Of a DNA stretch of 64,000 bases, positions 1 through 7,799 are shown one piece after another. Both the position numbers and the translations under genes were made by a program. Source of the DNA: Paenibacillus aestuarii (GTDB lineage: Bacteria; Bacillota; Bacilli; Paenibacillales; NBRC-103111); contig NZ_JAQFVF010000030.1 in the NCBI RefSeq assembly GCF_027789125.1, positions 1 to 64,000 on the forward strand, given 5' to 3'. Numbering within the stretch: the stretch's first letter is position 1; each line of letters opens with the position of its first letter. The notes below the pieces were generated by a model. It did no database searches. It saw only the letters and a program-made list of their open reading frames with translations, and was not told the DNA's origin.

Positions 1-140
1 GCATCTAAGCGTGAAGCCCCCCTCAAGATGAGATTTCCCAATTAGTAAGACCCCTTGTAGACGACGAGGTTGATAGGTTCGAGGTGGAAGTGCAGTAATG
101 TATGGAGCTGACGAATACTAATCGGTCGAGGGCTTAACCT
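1..140 (+). rRNA. 23S ribosomal RNA, 3' end only
   Basis: The first 140 bases match the conserved last part of bacterial 23S rRNA, including the segment before the 3' end with ACGAATACTAATCGGTCGAG and the terminal GGCTTAACC. The gene enters from outside the window. The mature end is placed at about 140 by comparison with Bacillus 23S. Confidence 0.93.
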
Positions 141-143
141 AAT

Positions 144-175
144 AGAGGGATCTTTGAACGGAGTTCAAAGTCTCT
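144..175 (+). other. 23S-5S spacer hairpin
   Basis: CTTTGAAC (152-159) and GTTCAAAG (163-170) form an 8-bp stem with loop GGA, extended by AGAG/CTCT. Its position just after the 23S end suggests a precursor-rRNA processing stem. The role is inferred. Confidence 0.45.
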
Positions 176-255
176 CAGATTTGCTTCTTACTCAAAGAAG
201 CAACACACTTTACGTAAGTTTCGTATCTAGTTTTCAGGGTGCAAGTCTTGATTCG

Positions 256-372
256 TTTGGTGATGATGGCGGAGGGGACCCACGCGTTCCCATCTCGAAC
301 ACGACCGTTAAGCCCTCCAGCGTCGATGGTACTTGAACCGAAGGGTTCTGGGAGAGTAGAACGTTGCCAAGC
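256..372 (+). rRNA. 5S ribosomal RNA
   Basis: A 117-base 5S rRNA begins TTTGGTGATGATGGCGGAGG and ends GTTGCCAAGC. The conserved CGTTCCCATCTCGAACACG loop lies near 285-303, and the two ends pair to form helix I. It lies about 115 bases after 23S, the usual order in Bacillales. Confidence 0.95.
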
Positions 373-376
373 GAAC

Positions 377-397
377 GCCCACCAGGTGGGCTTTTTT
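377..397 (+). terminator. terminator-like hairpin between 5S and tRNA genes
   Basis: GCCCAC (377-382) and GTGGGC (386-391) form a G+C-rich stem followed by TTTTTT. Only 7 bases separate the T-run from the first tRNA, so there is no room for a promoter. The tRNAs must be made by read-through of this element. Confidence 0.6.
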
Positions 398-404
398 ATT
401 CCAA

Positions 405-478
<74 letters not shown>

Positions 479-485
479 TTATTAT

Positions 486-561
486 TCCCTGATAGCTCAG
501 TTGGTAGAGCACTCGACTGTTAATCGAGTTGTCACAGGTTCGAGTCCTGTTCGGGGAGCCA
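486..561 (+). tRNA. tRNA-Asn (GTT)
   Basis: Acceptor TCCCTGA/TCGGGGA with one G-U pair. The anticodon loop CTGTTAA gives GTT. Discriminator G, with CCA encoded at 559-561. Confidence 0.96.
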
Positions 562-564
562 TAT

Positions 565-638
565 GGCGGCGTAGCTCAGCTGGCTAGAGCGTACGGTTCA
601 TACCCGTAAGGTCGGGGGTTCGAGCCCCTCTGCCGCTA
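565..638 (+). tRNA. tRNA-Met (CAT), elongator type
   Basis: Acceptor GGCGGCG/TGCCGCT. The anticodon is CAT. Full Watson-Crick/G-U pairing at position 1 and close resemblance to Bacillus elongator tRNA-Met argue against the initiator. CCA is not encoded. Confidence 0.92.
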
Positions 639-644
639 TATTAT

Positions 645-732
645 GGAGAGATACCCAAGTGGCTCAAGGGGACCCTCTGCTAAGGGGTTAGACTGCGCAA
701 GTGGTGCGAGGGTTCGAATCCCTCTCTCTCCG
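645..732 (+). tRNA. tRNA-Ser (GCT)
   Basis: An 88-base class II tRNA with a long variable arm. Acceptor GGAGAGA/TCTCTCC, anticodon GCT, no encoded CCA. Confidence 0.95.
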
Positions 733-752
733 TTGGATAATTTGTTGGACAA

Positions 753-824
753 GGCCCGTTGGTCAAGGGGTTAAGACACCTCCCTTTCACGGAGGTAACA
801 GGGGTTCGAATCCCCTACGGGTCA
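753..824 (+). tRNA. tRNA-Glu (TTC)
   Basis: Acceptor GGCCCGT/ACGGGTC. The anticodon loop CTTTCAC gives TTC. CCA is not encoded. Confidence 0.96.
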
Positions 825-832
825 CTATTTCT

Positions 833-908
833 GAACGCTTAGCTCAGCTGGGAGAGCATTACCTTGACAGGGTAAGGGTCGGCGGTTCGATCCCGTCAGC
901 GTTCACCA
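833..908 (+). tRNA. tRNA-Val (GAC)
   Basis: Acceptor GAACGCT/AGCGTTC, discriminator A905 and encoded CCA. The anticodon is GAC. Confidence 0.95.
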
Positions 909-917
909 TATTTTCGC

Positions 918-994
918 GGAGCCGTGGTGTAGAGGCCTAACATGCCTGCCTGTCACGCAGGAGACCGCGGGTTCGAATCCCGTCGGCTCCGCCA
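918..994 (+). tRNA. tRNA-Asp (GTC)
   Basis: Acceptor GGAGCCG/CGGCTCC, discriminator G and encoded CCA. The anticodon loop CTGTCAC gives GTC. Confidence 0.96.
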
Positions 995-1004
995 TTTTTC
1001 ATAC

Positions 1005-1080
<76 letters not shown>

Positions 1081-1088
1081 CATCCTTT

Positions 1089-1162
1089 AGGGGCATAGTT
1101 TAAAGGTAGAACAAAGGTCTCCAAAACCTTTGGTGTGGGTTCGATTCCTGCTGCCCCTGCCA
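1089..1162 (+). tRNA. tRNA-Trp (CCA)
   Basis: Acceptor AGGGGCA/TGCCCCT, discriminator G and encoded CCA end. The anticodon is CCA. Confidence 0.96.
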
Positions 1163-1172
1163 GGATTACTAA

Positions 1173-1245
1173 GAGCCATTAGCTCAGTTGGTAGAGCACC
1201 TGACTTTTAATCAGGGTGTCGTAGGTTCGAGTCCTACATGGCTCA
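1173..1245 (+). tRNA. tRNA-Lys (TTT)
   Basis: Acceptor GAGCCAT/ATGGCTC. The anticodon loop CTTTTAA gives TTT. CCA is not encoded. Confidence 0.96.
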
Positions 1246-1265
1246 CTTTTAACATGTTTACATGC

Positions 1266-1345
1266 GCGCGTATGGCGGAATTGGCAGACGCACTAGACTT
1301 AGGATCTAGCGGGCGACCGTGGGGGTTCAAGTCCCTCTACGCGCA
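1266..1345 (+). tRNA. tRNA-Leu (TAG)
   Basis: Class II tRNA with acceptor GCGCGTA/TACGCGC. The anticodon loop CTTAGGA gives TAG. CCA is not encoded. Confidence 0.95.
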
Positions 1346-1350
1346 TCTTT

Positions 1351-1425
1351 GCGGAAGTGGCTCAGGGGTAGAGCATCGCCTTGCCAAGGCGAGGGTCGCG
1401 GGTTCGAATCCCGTCTTCCGCTCCA
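1351..1425 (+). tRNA. tRNA-Gly (GCC)
   Basis: Acceptor GCGGAAG/CTTCCGC, discriminator T and encoded CCA. The anticodon is GCC. Confidence 0.96.
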
Positions 1426-1432
1426 TTTATTT

Positions 1433-1509
1433 GTGCCCTTAGCTCAGCTGGATAGAGTGTTTGACTACGAATCAAAAGGTCGGGAGTTCGAATCTCTCAG
1501 GGCACGCCA
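1433..1509 (+). tRNA. tRNA-Arg (ACG)
   Basis: Acceptor GTGCCCT/AGGGCAC, discriminator G and encoded CCA. The anticodon ACG is expected to be edited to inosine at the wobble base. Confidence 0.96.
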
Positions 1510-1529
1510 TATTATTGCTCACAATTTAT

Positions 1530-1603
1530 CGGGATGTAGCTCAGCTTGGTAGAGCACCTGCTTTGGGAGCAGGGGGTCGCATGTTCAAATCGTGTCATCC
1601 CGA
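1530..1603 (+). tRNA. tRNA-Pro (TGG)
   Basis: Acceptor CGGGATG/CATCCCG. The anticodon loop TTTGGGA gives TGG. CCA is not encoded. Confidence 0.95.
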
Positions 1604-1609
1604 TAACAC

Positions 1610-1680
1610 GCGGGTGTAGTTCAATGGTAGAACTCCAGCCTTCCAAGCTGGTAGCGTGGGTTCGATTCCCATCACCCGCT
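1610..1680 (+). tRNA. tRNA-Gly (TCC)
   Basis: Acceptor GCGGGTG/CACCCGC. The anticodon loop CTTCCAA gives TCC. CCA is not encoded. This is the last gene of the 15-tRNA array. Confidence 0.95.
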
Positions 1681-1692
1681 TAGCGTCAAAAA

Positions 1693-1725
1693 ACTCTTGC
1701 TACTCTTGTGTAGCAAGAGTTTTTT
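1693..1725 (+). terminator. terminator of the rRNA/tRNA operon
   Basis: ACTCTTGCTA (1693-1702) and TAGCAAGAGT (1711-1720) form a perfect 10-bp stem followed by a T-run. Confidence 0.9.
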
Positions 1726-1902
1726 CATTAGTAAAATATCATCCCGTTTCCGTCTTTGGAAACCTCCTGTTTTTCTCCGCTTTGTCAATCTCTGCGAAAC
1801 AGCTTCTCTTTTTCCATGCCTGTCCATGCGCCTCTCTGGCGAACGATATTGGATTGTGAGGAATGTGGAATGTAGTGAGCTCTATAAGAATGAAATATGT
1901 TC

Positions 1903-1933
1903 AAGGTCGCCTTCTTGAAGGCGATCTTTTTTG
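1903..1933 (+). terminator. terminator-like hairpin
   Basis: AAGGTCGCCTT pairs with AAGGCGATCTT and is followed by T residues. No gene directly precedes it, so it may back up the tRNA operon terminator or end an unseen small RNA. Confidence 0.5.
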
Positions 1934-2046
1934 CGTTTATTGGGTTTTGCCCAATTGCAGAGGAGGGATAGCGGCTAAATCTCACTGCAGTCGGAAAAAA
2001 CACAACTAAATCGTGTCTTTGAGGCGTCATAGCAGATTAGGGGGCG

Positions 2047-2167
2047 TTTAGTTGGGCAAAGTCGGACTCAGAGGGGGAGGTAACAGATGTCGCCACTTTA
2101 ACTGGGCAAAATCAGACTACAGTATCGTAAAGGATAGATTAGCCAATTTAGGCGGGCAGAATCGGAT
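2047..2167. repeat. three imperfect 21-bp repeats with exact 50-bp spacing
   Basis: TTTAGTTGGGCAAAGTCGGA starts at 2047, TTTAACTGGGCAAAATCAGA at 2097 and TTTAGGCGGGCAGAATCGGA at 2147. The shared core is TTTA-NN-YGGGCARARTCRGA. The period is exactly 50 bp while the bases between copies differ. Confidence 0.7.
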
Positions 2168-2301
2168 TAATGAGTTGGTCGAGGCGCTCGCATACAATAC
2201 CAACTGTACGATGCGGTTTGCAATGACGATTAATTCGAATAAAACTCATTTCGGATTTCATAGAATGTACCAGATGTCTACAACTTGGAGAGGGGGACGA
2301 C

Positions 2302-3666
2302 ATGAAGACGATTCGGATCGGAGCAGGCCAGGGCTTTTATGGGGATTCAATTTTACCTGCCATTGAAACGGCAAAGAACGGAAACATTCAATACCTCTGT
2401 TTCGACTGCTTGGCGGAATTGACGCTGGCTATTCTGCAAAAAGACCGGCAGAGAGACCCGGCCAAAGGTTTTACCGGAGACATCACCCGAACGATGAGGG
2501 AATTGCTGCCTTTGGTTAAAGAGAAGGGCATCAAGCTCTTAACGAATGCCGGCGGCATGAACCCGCTTGGTGCCCAGCAGGAGATTCTGCGCATTGCAAG
2601 AGAGCTAGGCGTATATGGCTTTAAGGTAGCTGTAGTCACAGGCGACGATGTGCGCGAACGACTAGCCGGCTGGAAGGCGCAAGGGATATCGCTTGCGCAT
2701 ATGGAGGACGGCAGAGAGATCGAGCCCATTCTTGAGCGCATCGTATTTGCGAATGCGTATGTAGGGGCTGATCCCGTTGCCGAGGCGCTCCGTCAGGGAG
2801 CGGATATCGTGGTAACGGGACGCGTCGCGGATTCGGCGTTATTTGTGGCACCGCTGCTTTATGAGTTTGGCTGGGACCGAGAAGATTGGAATCGGCTGGC
2901 TCAAGGCATTCTGATGGGACACCTCATGGAATGTTCCGGGCAGGTGTCAGGCGGGAACTTCAGCGGGGATTGGCAGTCGATTGCCGATTTGGACCAGATC
3001 GGCTTTCCCGTGGCCGAGGTCAGCGAAGACGGCGAATTCGTGATAACCAAGACAGAAGGGACAGGCGGGCGTGTTTCCATCCAAACGGTTAAAGAGCAGC
3101 TGCTGTATGAGATTCACGATCCAGCCGCGTATTTGACACCGGATGTCGTGCTGGATGTGACGAAGGTTCAGCTTGAAGCAGCCGGCGATAATCGGGTGCG
3201 GGTCACAGGCGCACAAGGCTCTAAACGGCCGGATACGCTCAAAATTGTCATGGGCTACTCCGACGGATGGTTGGGGCAAGCGATATGCGGCTATTCGTGG
3301 CCGGATGCGCTAGAGAAGGCCAGAGCAGCCGATCGCATCATTCGGAAGCAGATGGAGCGAATCAGACTGCAGGTAGAGGAGATCCAGACGGACTATCTCG
3401 GGTATAATTCGCTGCACGGCCCCCTTGCTGCACCGCCTAAGGAAGAGCTGAACGAGATTTACTTGCGGATCGCTGTCCGCTCGAGAAGTAAGGAGAAAGC
3501 AGCAGCATTAGGCAGGCTGTTTCCTCCGTTAATGCTCAGTGGTCCTCCGGCATTAGGCGGGTTTTTGGGTGTTATGAAGCCGCGCGAGCTGCTGGGTATG
3601 TGGTCATGTCTTATTGCGCGGGATATGATCGAAGACGGCATTCAAGTGAATGTGCTGGAGGTGTGA
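2302..3666 (+). CDS. AtuA family protein (DUF1446), N-terminal module
   Basis: This 454-residue protein belongs to the AtuA/DUF1446 family, required for acyclic terpene (citronellol, geraniol) use in Pseudomonas; its biochemical reaction is not established. Family hallmarks are the N-terminal IRIGAGQGFYGDS, the DCLAELTLAIL segment, NAGGMNP at about residue 93 and a central VTGRVADSALF. The start has a good GAGAGGGGG site five bases upstream. In Pseudomonas AtuA this module is joined to a C-terminal ferredoxin-like domain; here that domain is the next gene. It heads a tightly spaced five-gene operon of acyl-CoA enzymes. The substrate is unknown, with a branched or terpenoid acyl-CoA likely from context. 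Confidence 0.85.
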   Translation: MKTIRIGAGQGFYGDSILPAIETAKNGNIQYLCFDCLAELTLAILQKDRQRDPAKGFTGDITRTMRELLPLVKEKGIKLLTNAGGMNPLGAQQEILRIARELGVYGFKVAVVTGDDVRERLAGWKAQGISLAHMEDGREIEPILERIVFANAYVGADPVAEALRQGADIVVTGRVADSALFVAPLLYEFGWDREDWNRLAQGILMGHLMECSGQVSGGNFSGDWQSIADLDQIGFPVAEVSEDGEFVITKTEGTGGRVSIQTVKEQLLYEIHDPAAYLTPDVVLDVTKVQLEAAGDNRVRVTGAQGSKRPDTLKIVMGYSDGWLGQAICGYSWPDALEKARAADRIIRKQMERIRLQVEEIQTDYLGYNSLHGPLAAPPKEELNEIYLRIAVRSRSKEKAAALGRLFPPLMLSGPPALGGFLGVMKPRELLGMWSCLIARDMIEDGIQVNVLEV

Positions 3667-3669
3667 GGC

Positions 3670-4008
3670 ATGGCAAGAAGACAGTTGAGGCACCTGGTAC
3701 AGGCTCGCTCTGGCGACAAAGGAAACACCATCAACATCGCTGTAATTGCCCTGAACGATGCGATCTATCATGTACTCGTGCGGGAATTGACGGCAGAGCG
3801 GGTGAAAGCTCATTTCGCGGGAATGATGTTGGGCGAAGTGAAGCGTTATTTGGTGCCGAATCTGCAGGCGATGAACTTCGTGTGCAAGGAGGCATTAGCT
3901 GGCGGAGGTTCTGCATCGCTACGTATGGATAATCTTGGAAAATGCTACGCTTCAAACCTGATGCGGCTCGAAATCGAGATCGAAGACGAGGCGCTCTCCC
4001 AAGTCTGA
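3670..4008 (+). CDS. AtuA-like ferredoxin-fold domain protein
   Basis: This 112-residue protein matches the separate C-terminal domain of AtuA-type proteins. The family signature is LVQARSGDKGNTINIAVIA near the N-terminus, with LRMDNLGKCYASNL near the C-terminus. It starts 3 bases after the previous stop, so the two are almost certainly co-translated and probably form one complex, equivalent to the single longer AtuA of Pseudomonas. No cysteine cluster typical of a true ferredoxin is visible; the name refers to the fold. Confidence 0.8.
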   Translation: MARRQLRHLVQARSGDKGNTINIAVIALNDAIYHVLVRELTAERVKAHFAGMMLGEVKRYLVPNLQAMNFVCKEALAGGGSASLRMDNLGKCYASNLMRLEIEIEDEALSQV

Positions 4009-4030
4009 CAGAAGAAGGGATGTGGAGACA

Positions 4031-5170
4031 ATGCATTTCGATTTAACGCCGGAGCAGGCGATGATTCGCAAGATTATCCATGATTTTGCCGATGCGGAAG
4101 TTGCTCCGGGAGCTGTGGAAAGAGACCGCACCGGCGTGTTCCCGAAGGAGATATTTGAGAAGCTGGCGATACTCGGCTTCATGGGACTCCCGTTTCCTGA
4201 GGCATACGGGGGGGCTGGCGCGGATACGATCAGCTTTGCGATCGTTGTTGAGGAGCTGAGCCGGGCATGTGCCTCGACCGGGATTACGTATTCGGCGCAT
4301 ATCTCGCTAGGAGGCGCGCCTTTATATGCATTCGGGACGGAGGAGCAGAAAGTGCGCTATTTGACCCCGCTGTGCAAGGGGGAATATTTGGGCGCATTTG
4401 GCTTGACGGAACCGGATGCCGGGTCGGACGCGGCGGGCACGCGAACGACGGCTGTAAGAGATGGAGACGACTGGATAATTAGCGGCTCCAAATGCTTTAT
4501 CACGAACGCGAGCTATGCGCGAAGTCTGGTTTTGACAGCCGTGACCGACCGCAGCAAGGGAGCTGGCGGCATTAGCGCTTTCATCGTGCCAACGGATGCG
4601 CCAGGGTTTACGGTGCTGAGCCATTATGAAAAAATGGGGCTGCACGCCTCTAACACGACGGAGCTGGTCCTGGACCAAGTGCGTGTTCCGAAGGAAAGCC
4701 TGTTGGGCACTCAGGGCAACGGCTATAGGCAGTTTCTGGCTACGCTGGACGGAGGGCGAATCGGCATTGGCGCTATGGCCGTGGGCATCGCCCAGAGCGC
4801 ATTTGAGAAGGCCGTGCAGTATGCCAAGCAGCGTAAACAGTTCGGAAGCACGCTATCTGCCTTCCAGGCGATCCAGTTCAAGCTGGCGGACATGGCCATG
4901 CACATTGAAGTGGCCCGCAATATGGTCTATAAAGCTGCGTGGCTGAAAGATCAGGGCAGGGCTTTTAAGAAAGAGGCGGCAATAGCGAAATTGTTTGCTT
5001 CTGAAATGTGCATGCGGGTGTGCGATCAGGCGGTGCAAATTCATGGCGGGTATGGCTACATGAGGGAATATGAAGTGGAACGCTGCCTGCGGGACGCGAA
5101 GCTGCTGGAGATCGGAGAAGGGACCTCGGAAATTCAGCGAATGGTGATTGCCAGCCAGATTTTGAGGTGA
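4031..5170 (+). CDS. acyl-CoA dehydrogenase
   Basis: A 379-residue FAD-dependent acyl-CoA dehydrogenase that would form the alpha-beta double bond of an acyl-CoA. Visible signatures are LTEPDAGSDA (about residues 130-140), the FITNAS flavin-binding stretch, the QFG segment and the C-terminal QIHGGYGYMREYEVERCLRDA region; the catalytic glutamate is expected within YEVER. A GTG at 4022 is also in frame, but AAGGGA at 4015-4020 is spaced for ATG 4031. Together with the hydratase and carboxyltransferase it matches the AtuD/LiuA position of terpene or leucine catabolic operons. Exact chain specificity cannot be read from sequence. Confidence 0.9.
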   Translation: MHFDLTPEQAMIRKIIHDFADAEVAPGAVERDRTGVFPKEIFEKLAILGFMGLPFPEAYGGAGADTISFAIVVEELSRACASTGITYSAHISLGGAPLYAFGTEEQKVRYLTPLCKGEYLGAFGLTEPDAGSDAAGTRTTAVRDGDDWIISGSKCFITNASYARSLVLTAVTDRSKGAGGISAFIVPTDAPGFTVLSHYEKMGLHASNTTELVLDQVRVPKESLLGTQGNGYRQFLATLDGGRIGIGAMAVGIAQSAFEKAVQYAKQRKQFGSTLSAFQAIQFKLADMAMHIEVARNMVYKAAWLKDQGRAFKKEAAIAKLFASEMCMRVCDQAVQIHGGYGYMREYEVERCLRDAKLLEIGEGTSEIQRMVIASQILR

Positions 5171-5174
5171 AGGG

Positions 5175-5960
5175 ATGAATCAACAAGTTGTGCTGCTGGA
5201 AAAAAAGGACGGGGGAATCGCTGTCATTACGCTAAACAGGCCGCATGCCGCCAACGCCTTATCGCTGCAAATGTTGAGTGAGCTGCAGGCGATTTGCGAC
5301 GAGCTGCGGAGCGAAACGTCCGTACGTTGTGTCGTCATCACAGGGGCGGGCGGCGCTGTATTTTGCGCGGGGGCGGATCTGAAAGAAAGAGCAAGCATGA
5401 GCGAAGAGCAAGCACGCCAAGCCGTAGCGAGAATCGGGGAGACAATCCAATCACTGGAAGCGCTTCCCAAGCCAGTGATAGCGGCTATGCAGGGTGTGGC
5501 TTTTGGCGGAGGGCTGGAGCTGGCCTTAGCCTGTGATATCCGCATGGCCTCGCACAATGCCCAGTTCGGCCTGACGGAGACGTCGCTGGGCATTCTACCC
5601 GGCGCCGGGGGGACGCAGCGTCTGCCAAGACTCGTTGGGATCGGCCGGGCGAAGGAGCTGATTTTTACCGCAAGGCGGATCACGGCAGAGGAGGCGTTGC
5701 AAATCGGGCTTGTCGAATTCGTCACACCAGCCGGGTCCGTTCTGCATCAGGCGATGGAGATCGCCGGGCAAATCGTCCGAAATGCGCCGCTAGCGATTGC
5801 CGGAGCCAAGCTGGCGATAGATCAGGGGCTGCATCAGGATATTCAAACAGGCTTAGGGATTGAACGCCAAGCGTACGAAGCTATTCTTTCTACCAAGGAT
5901 CGCCTGGAAGGGCTGCTAGCGTTCCGTGAGAAACGCCACCCGATTTTTAAAGGGGAGTAA
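5175..5960 (+). CDS. enoyl-CoA hydratase/isomerase family protein
   Basis: A 261-residue crotonase-fold protein that hydrates an enoyl-CoA. The oxyanion-hole segments are visible: FCAGADLKE (about residues 62-70) and AFGGGLELALACD (about 110-122). The catalytic glutamates are expected in GLELALACD and in the following LTETSLGILPGAGGTQRL. It starts 4 bases after the dehydrogenase stop and shares one base with the TAATG junction of the next gene. In position it corresponds to AtuE or a methylglutaconyl-CoA hydratase, but the specificity is inferred from neighbours only. Confidence 0.88.
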   Translation: MNQQVVLLEKKDGGIAVITLNRPHAANALSLQMLSELQAICDELRSETSVRCVVITGAGGAVFCAGADLKERASMSEEQARQAVARIGETIQSLEALPKPVIAAMQGVAFGGGLELALACDIRMASHNAQFGLTETSLGILPGAGGTQRLPRLVGIGRAKELIFTARRITAEEALQIGLVEFVTPAGSVLHQAMEIAGQIVRNAPLAIAGAKLAIDQGLHQDIQTGLGIERQAYEAILSTKDRLEGLLAFREKRHPIFKGE

Positions 5961-5965
5961 TGGAG

Positions 5966-7510
5966 ATGTCAAGCGAATATGAATCCCAGGAAGCTGAGCT
6001 GCAAGCGCGTATCGATCGGATTAAAAAAGGAGGGGCGGCTAAATACCACGAAAAAAATGCGGAGCAGCGAAAGCTTTTTGTCCGTGATCGGTTGAAGCTG
6101 TTATTTGATCCTGATTTTGAGATTGAGGATGCGCTATTTGCCAACTGTGCAGATGCGGAGCTGCCTGCTGACGGGGTTGTCACCGCAATTGGGCGTATAC
6201 ATGGGCAATCTGTATGTGTGATTGCCAACGATTCGACAGTGAAAGCAGGCTCTTGGGGCGCGCGGACAGTCGAAAAAATCATTCGCATGCAGGAAACCGC
6301 CGATAAGCTGCGGGTACCTTTGCTGTATTTGGTTGACTCGGCGGGAGCGCGGATCACCGAACAGGTGGAGATGTACCCCGGACGGCGCGGGGCTGGGCGG
6401 ATTTTTTACAATGAAGTGAAGCTGTCCGGAAAAATTCCGCAGGTATGCCTGTTGTTTGGGCCGTCCGCGGCAGGCGGCGCGTATATCCCAGCATTTTGCG
6501 ATATCGTCATCATGGTGGAAGGCAATGCCTCGATGTATCTCGGGTCACCGCGTATTGTGGAGATCGTCACCGGCGAAAAAGCGACGCTGGAACAGCTCGG
6601 CGGCGCGAAGATGCACTGCTCAACGTCCGGTTGCGGCGATGTGCTCGCGTACAGCGAGGAAGAAGCGATTGCGCTGGCGCGGGAATATCTCGCTTTTTTC
6701 CCAGCAAGCTTTGCTGAAAAACCACGGAACGGGGAGCCGAAGCCACCCAGACCGACGAAAAAATCACTCGAAGAGATCATTCCCAACAATCAATATGCGT
6801 CGTTCGATATGTATGATCTGATCGAGCGGATCATTGATGAGCATTCTTTTTTCGAGATCAAAAAGCTGTTTGCCAAAGAGCTGATAACCGGTCTCGCCCG
6901 GTTTGACGGTAAGCCTGTGGGCATTATCGCGAATCAACCGCGGGTTAAGGGGGGCATTTTGTTCCACGATTCTGCGGATAAAGCGGCGAAGTTCATCTGC
7001 TTGTGCGATGCTTTTCACATACCGCTTCTATTTCTGGCAGATGTACCGGGGTTTATGGTCGGCACTAGCGTCGAACAGGCGGGGATTATTCGGCATGGCG
7101 CCAAAATGATTGCCGCCGTATCGGAAGCGACCGTACCGAAAATATCGATTATCGTCCGCAAAGCGTATGGCGCGGGTCTATATGCTATGGCTGGGCCGGC
7201 GTTCGAGCCCGACTGCTGTCTGGCGCTGCCGTCTGCGCAAATCGCCGTCATGGGCCCGGAAGCAGCGGTCAACGCAGTATACGCCAATAAGATTGCCGGG
7301 CTGCCGGAGCAGGAACGGTCGGATTTCATCACAAGCAAGCGGGAGGAGTACCGCAAGGATATCGATATCTACCATCTGGCTTCCGATATGGTGATTGACG
7401 GGATCATACCGGCTAATTCGCTGCGGGGCGAGCTGATCAAGCGTTTTGCGGCGTACGCCTCGAAAGATATCGTATTTACAGAACGGAAGCATCCGGTATA
7501 TCCGGTTTGA
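5966..7510 (+). CDS. acyl-CoA carboxylase beta subunit (carboxyltransferase)
   Basis: A 514-residue biotin-dependent carboxyltransferase of the methylcrotonoyl/geranyl/propionyl-CoA carboxylase beta family. It would transfer carboxyl from carboxybiotin to an acyl-CoA. Oxyanion-hole segments GPSAAGGAYIPAF (about residue 170) and KAYGAGLYAMAGPAFEPD (about 395-412) are visible, as is the ADVPGFMVGTS stretch. ATG 5960 is in frame, but AGGGGAG at 5951-5957 fits ATG 5966 better. The partner alpha subunit (biotin carboxylase plus biotin carrier) is not encoded in the window and must be supplied elsewhere. Confidence 0.9.
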   Translation: MSSEYESQEAELQARIDRIKKGGAAKYHEKNAEQRKLFVRDRLKLLFDPDFEIEDALFANCADAELPADGVVTAIGRIHGQSVCVIANDSTVKAGSWGARTVEKIIRMQETADKLRVPLLYLVDSAGARITEQVEMYPGRRGAGRIFYNEVKLSGKIPQVCLLFGPSAAGGAYIPAFCDIVIMVEGNASMYLGSPRIVEIVTGEKATLEQLGGAKMHCSTSGCGDVLAYSEEEAIALAREYLAFFPASFAEKPRNGEPKPPRPTKKSLEEIIPNNQYASFDMYDLIERIIDEHSFFEIKKLFAKELITGLARFDGKPVGIIANQPRVKGGILFHDSADKAAKFICLCDAFHIPLLFLADVPGFMVGTSVEQAGIIRHGAKMIAAVSEATVPKISIIVRKAYGAGLYAMAGPAFEPDCCLALPSAQIAVMGPEAAVNAVYANKIAGLPEQERSDFITSKREEYRKDIDIYHLASDMVIDGIIPANSLRGELIKRFAAYASKDIVFTERKHPVYPV

Positions 7511-7551
7511 TGGGCAAATAGATGCGATTTATCTTAATTGAGAAAAATATA

Positions 7552-7580
7552 TTAAAAATTGGGAAATGATGTGGTATACT
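7552..7580 (+). promoter_or_regulatory. promoter of the putative antitoxin RNA
   Basis: TTAAAA (7552-7557), a 17-bp spacer and TATACT (7575-7580) preceded by TG at 7572-7573 make an extended -10 sigma-A promoter. No open frame follows on this strand, so it should drive an untranslated RNA starting near 7587. Confidence 0.65.
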
Positions 7581-7586
7581 GGAAGT

Positions 7587-7722
7587 ATGATTTGTGTAGA
7601 ATGCAAAATGGAGCCGGGTGCTAGCGACTCCATTGCGCAATAGCCGCTTTTAAGGGCGGTAGGCTTCTAAATTAGGTAGCTAGCGAAATAGACTGCATCC
7701 TTATCCCAGGGCGGTCTATTTC
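7587..7722 (+). ncRNA. putative antisense antitoxin RNA
   Basis: Transcription from the promoter at 7552-7580 runs towards and under the 3' part of the toxin mRNA encoded on the other strand. This is the convergent arrangement of type I pairs such as txpA/ratA. The 3' end is uncertain. A hairpin GAAATAGAC...GTCTATTTC (7684-7722) or the terminator at 7922-7947 could end it; if the latter, the whole toxin transcript would be covered. Confidence 0.4.
7605..7634 (-). terminator. terminator of the toxin mRNA
   Basis: Read on the minus strand, AATGGAG (7634-7628) pairs with CTCCATT (7613-7607), with an inner GC-rich part and then TTTTG. It would end a toxin transcript of about 250 bases. Confidence 0.5.
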
Positions 7723-7799
7723 CGTTTCAGGTAGGTTAGCAACGCTAAGATGAACATTCCGAATAGGAACATTAACTGTAACGCTTGATGTACCTCCAT
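7716..7799 (-). CDS. putative holin-like type I toxin, 27 residues
   Basis: A 27-codon gene, ATG at 7799 to TAG at 7716, encodes a single hydrophobic helix (LQLMFLFGMFILALLTYL) followed by the basic tail KRK. This is the pattern of the putative holin-like toxin family found in many Bacillales, where FGMFI-type motifs are common. Such peptides insert into the membrane and arrest growth. The ribosome binding site AGGGAGGTG lies 7 bases upstream and is caught in a CTCCC-GGAA-GGGAG hairpin in the mRNA (plus-strand 7809-7822), a usual feature of type I toxins. A convergent promoter on the other strand can make the antisense RNA. Family membership is by my recognition of pattern. Confidence 0.72.
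   Translation of the reverse strand: MEVHQALQLMFLFGMFILALLTYLKRK

Larger units (their letters stand above)
1726..2285. other. 560-bp intergenic region without a convincing gene
   Basis: No open frame here has both a ribosome binding site and a recognisable product. The stretch holds a second terminator-like hairpin (1903-1933) and a set of 50-bp-spaced repeats (2047-2167). The promoter of the downstream operon must lie in its right part, but I see no strong -35/-10 pair. Confidence 0.6.

Noticed and set aside
2052..2366. 104-codon open frame over the repeat region
   Set aside because: It runs out of frame into the AtuA gene and covers the 50-bp repeats; no ribosome site and no domain.
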